Source: Afipia sp. P52-10 (GTDB taxonomy: Bacteria; Pseudomonadota; Alphaproteobacteria; Rhizobiales; Xanthobacteraceae). From it: 64,000 bases of DNA. The translations under genes were made by a program, and so were the position numbers. Below the pieces are notes generated by a model. It saw nothing but the letters and a program-made list of their open reading frames with translations. It made no database searches and was not told the DNA's origin. The first letter of the stretch is position 1. Each line of letters begins with the position of its first letter. The DNA is taken from the NCBI RefSeq assembly GCF_000516555.1, contig NZ_AZSJ01000002.1:59085-123084 (forward strand), given 5' to 3'. Shown piece by piece: positions 35,313-43,361 of this stretch.

Positions 35313-36422
35313 TCAATCCTTTCCTTCGATGAATTGCATCGTCTGCAGGCGCGCTTCCTCGTCGGTGAACTGTTGCGGCGGAGATTTCATGAAGTAGCTG
35401 GAAGGCCCGGTGAGGGCGCCGCCCAATCCGCGATCCTTGGCAAGCTTGGCGCAGCGCACCGCGTCGATCACCACGCCGGCGGAATTCGGCGAGTCCCAGA
35501 CTTCGAGCTTGAGCTCCGCATTCAACGGTACGCCGCCGAAGGTGGTGCCCTCCAGGCGGATGTAGGCCCACTTGCGGTCGGTCAGCCAGGGAACGAAGTC
35601 GCTCGGGCCGATGTGAACATTATCGCCGTCGGGAGGAACGGCGTACTGGCTCGTGACGGCTTGTGTCTTCGAGATCTTCTTCGATACCAGCCGTTCGCGC
35701 TCCAGCATGTTCTTGAAATCGGCATTGCCGCCGACGTTGAGCTGGAACGTGCGATCCAGGCGCACGCCGCGCTCGCGGAAGAGGTTCGCAAGCATCCGAT
35801 GGACGATGGTGGCGCCGACCTGGCTCTTGATGTCGTCGCCGATCAGCGGCAGGCCGGCGCGCTTGAAGCGATTGCGCCACGTCGGGTTGGACGCAATGAA
35901 GACCGGTATGCAGTTGACGAAGCCGCAGCCCGCGCGGAGCGCGCGTTCGGCGTACCACTCGGTCGCCTGCTGTGAGCCGACCGGAAGATAGGAAATTACC
36001 ACGTCGGTCTGGCTGCGCACGAGAACGTCGGTGACGTCCGCCTCCTCGGCGTCGGACAGCTCGATATCGTCCTGCAGATAGCGGCCGATGCCGTCGAGGG
36101 TCTTGCCGCGCTGGACCACGACGCCGGTCTCGCAAACGTCGGAAAAGCGGTGGGTGTTGTTCGGCGCCTGCCAGATGGCGTCGGCCACGTCCCGGCCGAC
36201 CTTGCGCGCATCGACGTCGAACGCCGACGCAATCTCGATGTCGCCGACGTGATAGCCGCCGAGATCGACGTTCATCAGCCCAGGCACCGGCTCGTTCGAG
36301 GACGCGTGCCTGTAGAAGTTCAATCCTTGAACAAAGGAACTCGCGCAGTTGCCGACGCCGACAATGCCGACTCTGACCTTGCCAGAAACAGGATGGGGTG
36401 CGTGCATGTTCGCCTTCATCAT
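35313..36422 (-). CDS. ino1: myo-Inositol-1-phosphate synthase
   Basis: A 369-residue NAD-dependent enzyme converting glucose 6-phosphate to myo-inositol 1-phosphate. It has the dinucleotide motif [42 protein letters not shown] and the C-terminal [20 protein letters not shown], all diagnostic of the short bacterial (actinobacterial-like) form. It is the first gene of unit 1. ATG 36422 has no clear ribosome-binding site; ATG 36407, with AAGG 5 nt upstream, may be the real start. Its presence here points to an inositol-containing product. Confidence 0.9.
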   Translation of the reverse strand: MMKANMHAPHPVSGKVRVGIVGVGNCASSFVQGLNFYRHASSNEPVPGLMNVDLGGYHVGDIEIASAFDVDARKVGRDVADAIWQAPNNTHRFSDVCETGVVVQRGKTLDGIGRYLQDDIELSDAEEADVTDVLVRSQTDVVISYLPVGSQQATEWYAERALRAGCGFVNCIPVFIASNPTWRNRFKRAGLPLIGDDIKSQVGATIVHRMLANLFRERGVRLDRTFQLNVGGNADFKNMLERERLVSKKISKTQAVTSQYAVPPDGDNVHIGPSDFVPWLTDRKWAYIRLEGTTFGGVPLNAELKLEVWDSPNSAGVVIDAVRCAKLAKDRGLGGALTGPSSYFMKSPPQQFTDEEARLQTMQFIEGKD

Positions 36423-36676
36423 CAGCCAGTGTGGCGATGCAAACGTAAGTTCGTTGGCGATTGTTCGTTCCGGTAAAGCGCGCCAGTGACGCCGATCAGG
36501 CTTTCCCCCGGCGGAGAAAATCGGAAATCATTAACTTAGGATGGATCGAACGTTCGCCGATGCAAGTATGCGCCTTTCGGCTTGCAGGGCGCCTGCTTGG
36601 AACGGCGTCTCGCAATGATTGTTTGAAGAAGATGGCGGCGAAGAGATGGTTCGCGCCGCGTTCGGGAACTTCGAGG

Positions 36677-37237
36677 ATGCATCGACCGCCGTCGACAGAC
36701 GCCGCTGGGGTCTGCTGCGCCATGCTGATCGCGGCGGCGCTCGCCGGATGCCAACGCGAGGAGCGAACCCTAAGGCTCGATCCCGCCAGCGCGGCGGCTC
36801 TGAACGATGTGCGCTTGATGCCCGACGGTACGGCCGGCGCGCCGCCGCAGATCTTTACTGCGCTCGGCAAGCCCTATGCCGACAACGCCTATGACCTCAG
36901 TCAGGGAAAGCGGCTCTACAGCTGGTTCGGCTGCCGGCAGTGTCATGCCGACGATCGCACTGGCATTGCGCCGAGTTTCCTTGCGGGTCGCTGGCGATAT
37001 GGCCCCAGCCTCGCCTCGATCGTGGTGTCGATCCGCGATGGTCGGCCAGGAGGAATGCCGTCGTTTCACGCGCGGCTGACGACGGAGCAGATTTGGCAGC
37101 TTGCCGGGTATGTTCAGACCTTGGGTGCATATTCTGCCAAGACCTCGGCACCGGGGCGCGACGACGCTGTGCAGACACGGCCGGCCGAAAACCGTGCGCC
37201 GGCGTCCGGGCTGTTCGACAGGCTGTCGGTGCAATGA
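36677..37237 (+). CDS. Lipoprotein cytochrome c
   Basis: A 186-residue c-type cytochrome. A signal with lipobox ALAG-C (ALAGCQREER) is followed by one haem-binding motif CRQCH and a probable Met ligand in GGMPSF. It opens the terminal-oxidase operon, overlapping the subunit II gene, and should carry electrons in the periplasm to the oxidase. The start is uncertain: ATG 36677 gives a short basic n-region, while in-frame ATG 36632 would add 15 residues. Confidence 0.82.
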   Translation: MHRPPSTDAAGVCCAMLIAAALAGCQREERTLRLDPASAAALNDVRLMPDGTAGAPPQIFTALGKPYADNAYDLSQGKRLYSWFGCRQCHADDRTGIAPSFLAGRWRYGPSLASIVVSIRDGRPGGMPSFHARLTTEQIWQLAGYVQTLGAYSAKTSAPGRDDAVQTRPAENRAPASGLFDRLSVQ

Positions 37238-38226
37238 TGGTGCGCGGCGGTCTGATCGTGGTTCTTGCGGCTGGGCTGGCCGCCTGTTCCGGACCGCAGT
37301 CGGTGCTGGCGCCGCACGGACCTCAGGCGCAATCGCTTGCGTGGCTGATATGGACCATCGTGGCGGTTTGCTGCGTGGTATGGGCGCTCGTCATCGTCGC
37401 GCTCGCGGCCGCGCTCGTGCGGCCGCAGCGGCGGCGCAAAGGTGATCCCGCGGCGCAACGGCGGCTGTCGATCGTCGTCGGCACCGCGACGGCTGGCACG
37501 GTGATCGTGATCGCAGCGTTCACTTTCATCAGTTTTCGCGCCACCGCCTCGTTGCAGCCCGCCGGACCGTATCCGGTGACGATTCACGTCCGCGCCTACC
37601 AGTGGTGGTGGGAGGTGACCTATCCCGATGCCGAGGACGGAGGCTCTTTCGTAACCGCCAACGAGATTCATGTTCCGGTGGGAGAGCCGGTTCGCGTACA
37701 GCTCAGCGCTGCTGACGTCATCCATTCGTTCTGGATACCGAGCCTTGCCGGGAAACAGGATCTGATTCCCGGTCGCACCACCGAAATCGTGGTGAGCGCT
37801 TCGAGCCCGGGTGTCTATCGGGGGCAGTGTGCCGAGTTCTGCGGATTCCAGCACGCACATATGGCCCTGTCGGTCGTCGCGGATGAGAAAGACGCCTTCG
37901 AAGCCTGGAAGGCCTCGCAGCGGCAGTCCGCGGCGGTGCCGGATAACGATGACACCCGGCACGGAGAACGGGTTTTCACGCGCGGAGCCTGCGCGGGTTG
38001 CCATACGATCAGAGGCACGGCGGCGATCGGGCGCACGGGGCCGGACCTCACGCATGTCGGCAGCCGTCGTACCATCGGCGCGGGCCTGTTCGAGACCACG
38101 CAAGGCTCGCTCGCCGCATGGATCGCCGACCCGCAGGCCCTGAAGCCGGGCAATACCATGCCGCAGGTGTCGCTGAGTCCGGCGGAGCTCAAGGCTCTCG
38201 CCGCCTACATGGCGAGCCTCAAATGA
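37234..38226 (+). CDS. ctaC: Cytochrome c oxidase subunit II fused to cytochrome c
   Basis: A 330-residue subunit II. It begins with a lipoprotein-like signal (LAAC), has two membrane helices (about 35-60 and 80-100), the aromatic YQWWWEV patch, the CuA site GQCAEFCGFQHAHM, and a C-terminal cytochrome c domain with CAGCH and a Met ligand in NTMPQ. It receives electrons and passes them to subunit I. The ATG overlaps the cytochrome stop codon. Confidence 0.9.
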   Translation: MMVRGGLIVVLAAGLAACSGPQSVLAPHGPQAQSLAWLIWTIVAVCCVVWALVIVALAAALVRPQRRRKGDPAAQRRLSIVVGTATAGTVIVIAAFTFISFRATASLQPAGPYPVTIHVRAYQWWWEVTYPDAEDGGSFVTANEIHVPVGEPVRVQLSAADVIHSFWIPSLAGKQDLIPGRTTEIVVSASSPGVYRGQCAEFCGFQHAHMALSVVADEKDAFEAWKASQRQSAAVPDNDDTRHGERVFTRGACAGCHTIRGTAAIGRTGPDLTHVGSRRTIGAGLFETTQGSLAAWIADPQALKPGNTMPQVSLSPAELKALAAYMASLK

Positions 38227-40130
38227 GGTCGCAGGACGATAGGTTGCACGATACGGACGTCGATGATGCCGCGCTGGTCTCACGGCTCTCGTCGCTGTGG
38301 GGGACGCGTCCCGGATTCTGGAATGCGGTCGCAACCGTCGATCACAAGATCATCGCTCGCCGCTACGTTATCACCGCGTTCGTCTTTCTCAGTCTCGGCG
38401 GGCTGTTGGCACTGCTGATGCGATGGCAGCTCGCGCAGCCCGAAAACACCGTCGTCGGGCCGGACCTCTACAATCAGCTGTTCACGATGCACGGCTCGAC
38501 GATGATGTTTCTGTTCGCCGTACCGGTGATGGAGGGAATGGCGGTCTATCTGGTGCCGCTGATGGTCGGCACGCGCAACATCGCTTTTCCGCGGCTCAAC
38601 GCGTTCTCCTATTGGATCTATCTGGCCGGCGGTGTGATGCTGTGGATCGCGTTCGCGATGCAGATGGGGCCGGATGTCGGCTGGTTCGCCTATGTGCCAC
38701 TCTCCGGGCCGCAGTACGGCGCCGGCAAGCGCGCCGATATCTGGGCGCAGATGGTGACGTTCACCGAACTCGCCGCGCTGGCGGTCGCCGTCGAAATCGT
38801 GGTGACGGTGCTGAAGCAGCGCGCGCCGGGCATGTCGCTCGATCGCATTCCGCTGTTCGTCTGGGCCATGCTGGTGACGTCGCTGCTGATCATTATCGCG
38901 ATGCCCGCGGTGATGGTCGCGAGCACGACACTGATCCTGGATCGGCTGATCGGCACCCATTTCTACAACCCGGCAGAGGGCGGTGACGTTCTGCTCTGGC
39001 AGCATCTGTTCTGGTTCTTCGGTCACCCGGAGGTCTACATCATCTTCCTGCCGGCGGTGGGGATCGTCTCGGCGATCGTTCCGACCTTCGCGGGACGGCC
39101 GATCTTCGGATACCTGCCGATGGTGTTTGCGCTGCTGACGACAGGGGTTCTGTCGTTCGGGCTCTGGGTCCATCATATGTTCGTCACCGGTCTGCCGCGG
39201 CTCGGCGAAAGCTTCTTCACCGCGTCCAGCATGACGATCGCCGTTCCGGCGGGGCTGCAGATTTTCTGTTGGATCGCGACGTTGTGGGATGGGCGGCCGC
39301 AACTGAAGACGCCGCTGCTGTTCGTCATTGCCTTCATCGTCACTTTTGTCGTCGGCGGTCTGACCGGGGTGATGGTGGCCTCGGTGCCATTCGATACCCA
39401 GGCGCACGATACGTATTTCGTCGTCGCTCACTTTCACTATGTGCTGGTGGGCGGCGCTGTGTTTCCGCTGCTCGGCGGGATCTATTACTGGTATCCGAAG
39501 ATCGTCGGGCGGATGATGAGCGAGCGTGTCGGCTGCTATGTGGCGGCCTGTATCTTCGTCGGTTTCAATCTTGCCTTCTTCCCGATGCATATCCTCGGCC
39601 TGCAGGGCATGCCGCGACGCGTCTATACGTATCCGCCGGAGTTGCCCTGGAGCGGACTGAACCTGTTCGTCAGTCTCAGCACGCTGCTTTTGGCTGCGGG
39701 ATTCCTGCTGTTTTTCATCGATGCGATCCGCAGCGCGCGCCATGGGCAACCTGCGGGCGACAACCCCTGGAATGCGAGCACGCTCGAATGGGCAACGGCG
39801 TCGCCGCCGCCGAGCTTCAACTTCGCGCGCATTCCTGTCGTTCAAGGCCGCGATCCGCTGTGGCAGAGCCCGGATGTCCTGCCGGTGGCATCCGGGCTCT
39901 GTCTGAACCGCCGCGAATTGATCGTCAGCTCGGTTGCCGAAGGCACGCCGCAGGCGCGCGAGTCCTCGCCGCGAAACTCGTTATGGCCGTTCTGGGCGGC
40001 GATCGCGACGACGATCATGCTGATCGGATCGATCTTCACGCCGTGGGCGGTGGTTTGGGGATCGATCCCGATCGCCGTGACGTTGGTCGGCTGGTTCTGG
40101 CCGAAGGGCACTCCTGAGGACGATGCATGA
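38223..40130 (+). CDS. ctaD: Cytochrome c oxidase subunit I
   Basis: A 635-residue haem-copper oxidase catalytic subunit. It shows the haem-ligand helix FTMHGSTMMFLFAVP, the CuB/His-Tyr region with the proton-channel Glu in GHPEVYI, the paired His of WVHHMF, and AHFHYVL carrying the two further haem His. The C-terminus extends past the usual twelve helices with two more (about 560-580 and 595-620), as in forms partly fused to subunit III. 4-bp overlaps on both sides couple it to its partners. Confidence 0.92.
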   Translation: MRSQDDRLHDTDVDDAALVSRLSSLWGTRPGFWNAVATVDHKIIARRYVITAFVFLSLGGLLALLMRWQLAQPENTVVGPDLYNQLFTMHGSTMMFLFAVPVMEGMAVYLVPLMVGTRNIAFPRLNAFSYWIYLAGGVMLWIAFAMQMGPDVGWFAYVPLSGPQYGAGKRADIWAQMVTFTELAALAVAVEIVVTVLKQRAPGMSLDRIPLFVWAMLVTSLLIIIAMPAVMVASTTLILDRLIGTHFYNPAEGGDVLLWQHLFWFFGHPEVYIIFLPAVGIVSAIVPTFAGRPIFGYLPMVFALLTTGVLSFGLWVHHMFVTGLPRLGESFFTASSMTIAVPAGLQIFCWIATLWDGRPQLKTPLLFVIAFIVTFVVGGLTGVMVASVPFDTQAHDTYFVVAHFHYVLVGGAVFPLLGGIYYWYPKIVGRMMSERVGCYVAACIFVGFNLAFFPMHILGLQGMPRRVYTYPPELPWSGLNLFVSLSTLLLAAGFLLFFIDAIRSARHGQPAGDNPWNASTLEWATASPPPSFNFARIPVVQGRDPLWQSPDVLPVASGLCLNRRELIVSSVAEGTPQARESSPRNSLWPFWAAIATTIMLIGSIFTPWAVVWGSIPIAVTLVGWFWPKGTPEDDA

Positions 40131-40729
40131 AAAGCAGGGTTGTCGCCGATCTCGCCGCGCTTCCCTCGCACGGGCAGGGAAGCGCAAGCGTGACATGGTG
40201 GGGAACGTGGGCCTTCATGCTGATCGAAGGCACCGGCTTCGCGCTGGGGATCGCCGTCTATCTCTATCTGCTCAGCATCGCGCCGGACTGGCCGCTCCGC
40301 GCGCCTGTTCCGGACTTGCGGCCGGGAACGATCATCACGGTTCTGCTGATCGCAAGCCTCATTCCGAACCATGTCATCGCCACATGGGCGAAGCAGCAGA
40401 AATTGCGCCATGTCCAGGTCGGCATCGTCGTGATGACGGCATCCGGCATCGCTCCCCTGGTGGTTCGGGCGTTCGAGTTCCCGGCGCTCGGTATCTCCTG
40501 GGATAGCAATGCGTACGGGTCCGTCGTCTGGCTGCTGCTCGGCCTGCACACCACGCATCTGATCACCGATCTGGTCGATACCCTTGTCCTGGCGGTGATC
40601 ATGTTCACGCGCCATGGCGACAATGACCGTCGCTTCGGCGATATCGAAGATAATGCGATGTACTGGAACTTTGTCGTGTTGACATGGCTTCCACTCTACG
40701 GATGCATCTACTGGATCCCGCGGCTATGA
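40127..40729 (+). CDS. ctaE: Cytochrome c oxidase subunit III-like protein
   Basis: A 200-residue membrane protein with five hydrophobic segments. WWGTWAFMLIEGTGFALG, LGLHTTHLITDLVDTLVL and YWNFVVLTWLPLYGCIYW match the subunit III family, in the shorter form lacking the first two helices; the missing helices correspond to the extra C-terminal helices of subunit I. It overlaps its neighbours by 4 bp. Confidence 0.85.
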   Translation: MKSRVVADLAALPSHGQGSASVTWWGTWAFMLIEGTGFALGIAVYLYLLSIAPDWPLRAPVPDLRPGTIITVLLIASLIPNHVIATWAKQQKLRHVQVGIVVMTASGIAPLVVRAFEFPALGISWDSNAYGSVVWLLLGLHTTHLITDLVDTLVLAVIMFTRHGDNDRRFGDIEDNAMYWNFVVLTWLPLYGCIYWIPRL

Positions 40730-41043
40730 ACGCTGTCAGACCGGCGACCGTGATGGCAGGGGTGCTGACGGGCCCGGCGGCCTGGGCGGTCAGCACGCAG
40801 CTCGGGCCTATCCTGCCGTATATGGAATGCGCGCTCGCATGGCCGGTTTCCGGCATGCTGGCGATAGGGCTTGCTCTGCTGTCGCTCGTCGCGGGTTTCT
40901 GGCCATGGTGGCGAACGTCGTCAGACTCACCTGCAGGCACCGTCTTCGTTGTCGGTCTTGGTCGTCTGATGGGCCTGCTGTTCGGCTTCGCGCTCGTGCT
41001 GCAGGCGGCCTCGTCGTTTCTGTTGGACCCATGCGCACACTAG
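40726..41043 (+). CDS. Small membrane protein of the oxidase operon
   Basis: A 105-residue protein with three hydrophobic segments (about 8-25, 38-60 and 75-98). No known domain is recognised. ATG 40726 overlaps the subunit III stop, and its end overlaps the ctaG start by 13 bp, so it is an integral part of the operon. A role as an accessory or assembly subunit is inferred from position only. Confidence 0.7.
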   Translation: MNAVRPATVMAGVLTGPAAWAVSTQLGPILPYMECALAWPVSGMLAIGLALLSLVAGFWPWWRTSSDSPAGTVFVVGLGRLMGLLFGFALVLQAASSFLLDPCAH

Positions 41044-41918
41044 CAACCCTCATGTGGCTCGTTCTCTGCGGATCGGCCGTGTGGGCGCACGGCGAGGCTG
41101 GGCCCGCGGCGGGGCTGCGTTGGACGTTCGATCCGTTCGTCGTCGTGCCGCTCGCGGCTGCGCTTGCCGTCTATGTTGCCGGCACGCTTCGCCTGGCGCG
41201 CGCAGGATCGGGACGGGCGGTCCGGCCGCTGCAGTGCCTGTGTTATCTGACCGGCTGGCTTGCGCTGGCGTTGGCGCTGACCTCACCCTTGCATTGGCTC
41301 GGCGAGCGGATGCTGGCCTTTCACATGATCGAGCATGAGATCGTGATGGCGTGCGCTGCGCCGTTGCTGGTGGTCGCACGACCGGCGGCGGCTCTGCTCT
41401 GGGGCGTGCCGCAACGGTTGCGCGGATCGCTCGCAGGTGTCTTGCGACGTCCGGCTTTGCGAAGCGGCTGGCGTTGGCTCGCGCGCCCGGGCCTGGCGAC
41501 GGTTCTGCACGCCGTGGTCATTTGGATTTGGCATGTGCCGCTGCTGTTCGATGCGGCTGTCGCCAACGTCGCGATCCACCGTCTGCAGCATGTGAGCTTT
41601 CTGGGGGCGGCGCTGCTGTTCTGGTGGGCGATCACCCGCTCGCGCGACCGCGGGCTCGCTGCTGTGCACCTGTTCGTGACCATGCTGCACACCAGCGCGC
41701 TCGGCGCGCTGATGGCGCTGGCGCCGCGCGTTCTGTACCGCATCGAGCCCGCGTCCGCCGCCGTCTGGGGATTGACGCCGTTGGAGGACCAGCAGCTCGC
41801 TGGACTGATGATGTGGATACCGGCGTGTACGGTGTATGCGGCCGCCGCGTTGTTGCTGGCGATGCGCTGGGTTGCGCAATCGGGCAGGGCCGCGGAGCGA
41901 TCATATGTCAGGCCATAA
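41031..41918 (+). CDS. ctaG: CtaG (caa3-type) oxidase assembly protein
   Basis: A 295-residue polytopic membrane protein of the caa3_CtaG family. Diagnostic segments are HMIEHEIVMACAAPLLV, WHVPLLFDAAV, IHRLQHVSFLGAALLFWW and LEDQQLAGLMMWIPA, which contain the conserved His residues thought to handle copper for oxidase assembly. An N-terminal signal-like helix ending VWAHGEA is present. Placement inside the oxidase operon agrees. Confidence 0.87.
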   Translation: MRTLATLMWLVLCGSAVWAHGEAGPAAGLRWTFDPFVVVPLAAALAVYVAGTLRLARAGSGRAVRPLQCLCYLTGWLALALALTSPLHWLGERMLAFHMIEHEIVMACAAPLLVVARPAAALLWGVPQRLRGSLAGVLRRPALRSGWRWLARPGLATVLHAVVIWIWHVPLLFDAAVANVAIHRLQHVSFLGAALLFWWAITRSRDRGLAAVHLFVTMLHTSALGALMALAPRVLYRIEPASAAVWGLTPLEDQQLAGLMMWIPACTVYAAAALLLAMRWVAQSGRAAERSYVRP

Positions 41919-42309
41919 CGCGCGCATGCTCATGCTCGGCTGCGGCATCGGCCTTGCCGCGCTGCTGGCGGCTGGCGTGTTCGTGGCGATGAACCGGAAC
42001 AACAACAAGGCCATCGCCATCGCGCTGACAGGCGGGGAGCCGGACAAGGCGCCCGCCCTCATCCGCCGTTATGGATGCGCCGGATGCCATACGATCGGCG
42101 GCGTTCCGGGTGCGGTCGGGAAGGTCGCGCAGCCGCTCGACGGTTTGCGCGCGCGCGTCTTCATCGCCGGGCGGTTGCAGAACTCGCCGGACAATCTTGT
42201 CCGCTGGATTGTGTCGCCGGATTCGGTGTCGCCCGGCACGGCGATGCCGCGCACGGGCATTACGCCGGATGAAGCGCGGCACGTCGCGGCCTACCTTTAC
42301 GCGCGCTGA
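41905..42309 (+). CDS. Membrane-anchored cytochrome c
   Basis: A 134-residue protein with one N-terminal membrane anchor (about 8-29) and a single haem motif CAGCH, with a probable Met ligand in TAMPRTG. GGAG 7 nt before ATG 41905 supports the start inside the end of ctaG. It closes the oxidase operon and probably donates electrons to the oxidase. Its stop is 3 bp from the stop of the convergent dihaem cytochrome gene. Confidence 0.85.
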   Translation: MSGHNARMLMLGCGIGLAALLAAGVFVAMNRNNNKAIAIALTGGEPDKAPALIRRYGCAGCHTIGGVPGAVGKVAQPLDGLRARVFIAGRLQNSPDNLVRWIVSPDSVSPGTAMPRTGITPDEARHVAAYLYAR

Positions 42310-42312
42310 ATC

Positions 42313-43227
42313 TTACGGCGATGGCGTGGGCCGGAACGGCAGGCTTTTGATGTACGTGGCGATCGCCGCCCGGTCACTCGGCGGAAGCTTCGCGGTGTTG
42401 CTGACCACGCTTTTCATCGAGGAGCCGACCGTATCACCGCTGGGGGTGCGACCCGACAAGAGCAGTTCGGCAATGTCGGCTTCCGTCCATGAGCCAAGCC
42501 TCGCCGGGGTAATGTTGGGAATGAAGCCGGTGCCTTCGGGATCGGGCCCGCCGGCGAACCGCGTGTCCTCGCGAATGCCGCCCAGCAGATTGCGCGACGA
42601 ATGACATTCGGCGCAATGCGCTACGGCCTCGACGAGATAGCGTCCCCGGTTCCAGGCAGCGCTCTTCGCGGGATCTTCCACGATCGGATCGGTATCGAGA
42701 AACAGAACTTTCCAGAAGCCGACGAAGCGCCGGATGTTGAACGGAAAACTGAGTTCGTGTGGCGGCGCTTTGCCGGCCACTGGAGGCAGTGTCCTCAGAT
42801 AAGCCATCAGGTCGGCCACGTCCGCGACACGCATCTTGACGTAGCTGGGATAAGGAAAGGCGGGGAAGTAGTGCTCGGCGCGTGGAGAGACGCCGCTCAA
42901 CAGGGCGTTGGCGAGGTCGCGCGTGGACCATGTGCCGATCCCGTCCTGAGGATGAGGCGAGATGTTCGGTACGCGCATCGTGCCGAACGGCGACGCCAGC
43001 GCCATGCTGCCGCCGAGCTTCAGCGGATCGGACTGGCCAGGCGACGCATGACAGGAACTGCAATCTCCGGCCGCGAAGATCAGGCGTCCTCGCTCCGCAT
43101 CGCCGGGTGCGTCGAGCTCTGCCGTGACGGTGGTGAAAGCCGGCCGCGGCGTCGTGATCAGCCCGGCGCAAAGAGCCGCAGCCGCCGCCACGGCCACCGC
43201 TCCGATCGCGATCGGCACGCGCGTCAT
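42313..43227 (-). CDS. Dihaem cytochrome c
   Basis: A 304-residue exported protein with an N-terminal membrane segment (about 5-25) and two cytochrome c domains with motifs CSSCH and CAECH. PNISPHPQDGIGTWSTRDLANALLSG and PNITPARLGSWTEADIAELLLSG are repeated domain signatures, typical of the dihaem subunits of membrane dehydrogenases (alcohol or gluconate type). No catalytic dehydrogenase partner is next to it; YdeP, divergently placed, could be one, but that is speculation. Confidence 0.85.
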   Translation of the reverse strand: MTRVPIAIGAVAVAAAAALCAGLITTPRPAFTTVTAELDAPGDAERGRLIFAAGDCSSCHASPGQSDPLKLGGSMALASPFGTMRVPNISPHPQDGIGTWSTRDLANALLSGVSPRAEHYFPAFPYPSYVKMRVADVADLMAYLRTLPPVAGKAPPHELSFPFNIRRFVGFWKVLFLDTDPIVEDPAKSAAWNRGRYLVEAVAHCAECHSSRNLLGGIREDTRFAGGPDPEGTGFIPNITPARLGSWTEADIAELLLSGRTPSGDTVGSSMKSVVSNTAKLPPSDRAAIATYIKSLPFRPTPSP

Positions 43228-43308
43228 GGCAGCCGCCGGGCTCCGTCCGCAGGGTGCCCGCCGAGGCTTGGAAATCCAATGCCGCACGATGGTTCGACCA
43301 TGGGAAGA

Positions 43309-43333
43309 GGAACGAAGCCTGCGTCAAAGTGTT
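43309..43333 (+). promoter_or_regulatory. EcfG-like promoter candidate (GGAAC-N16-TGTT)
   Basis: GGAAC at 43309-43313 is followed after exactly 16 bases by TGTT at 43330-43333, one mismatch from the EcfG consensus, 28 bp before the start codon of the YdeP-like gene. Confidence 0.45.
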
Positions 43334-43361
43334 CCTCCGCGACAGACGCCGGAGGTGCCGC

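Noticed and set aside
36442..36471. EcfG promoter ahead of ino1
   Set aside because: GGAAC and a CGTT are present on the minus strand, but the spacer is 21 bases rather than 16-17.
38280..39845. 521-codon minus-strand open frame
   Set aside because: Antisense to the oxidase subunit I gene; the product is Asp/Arg/Gln-rich without hydrophobic core or family motif.
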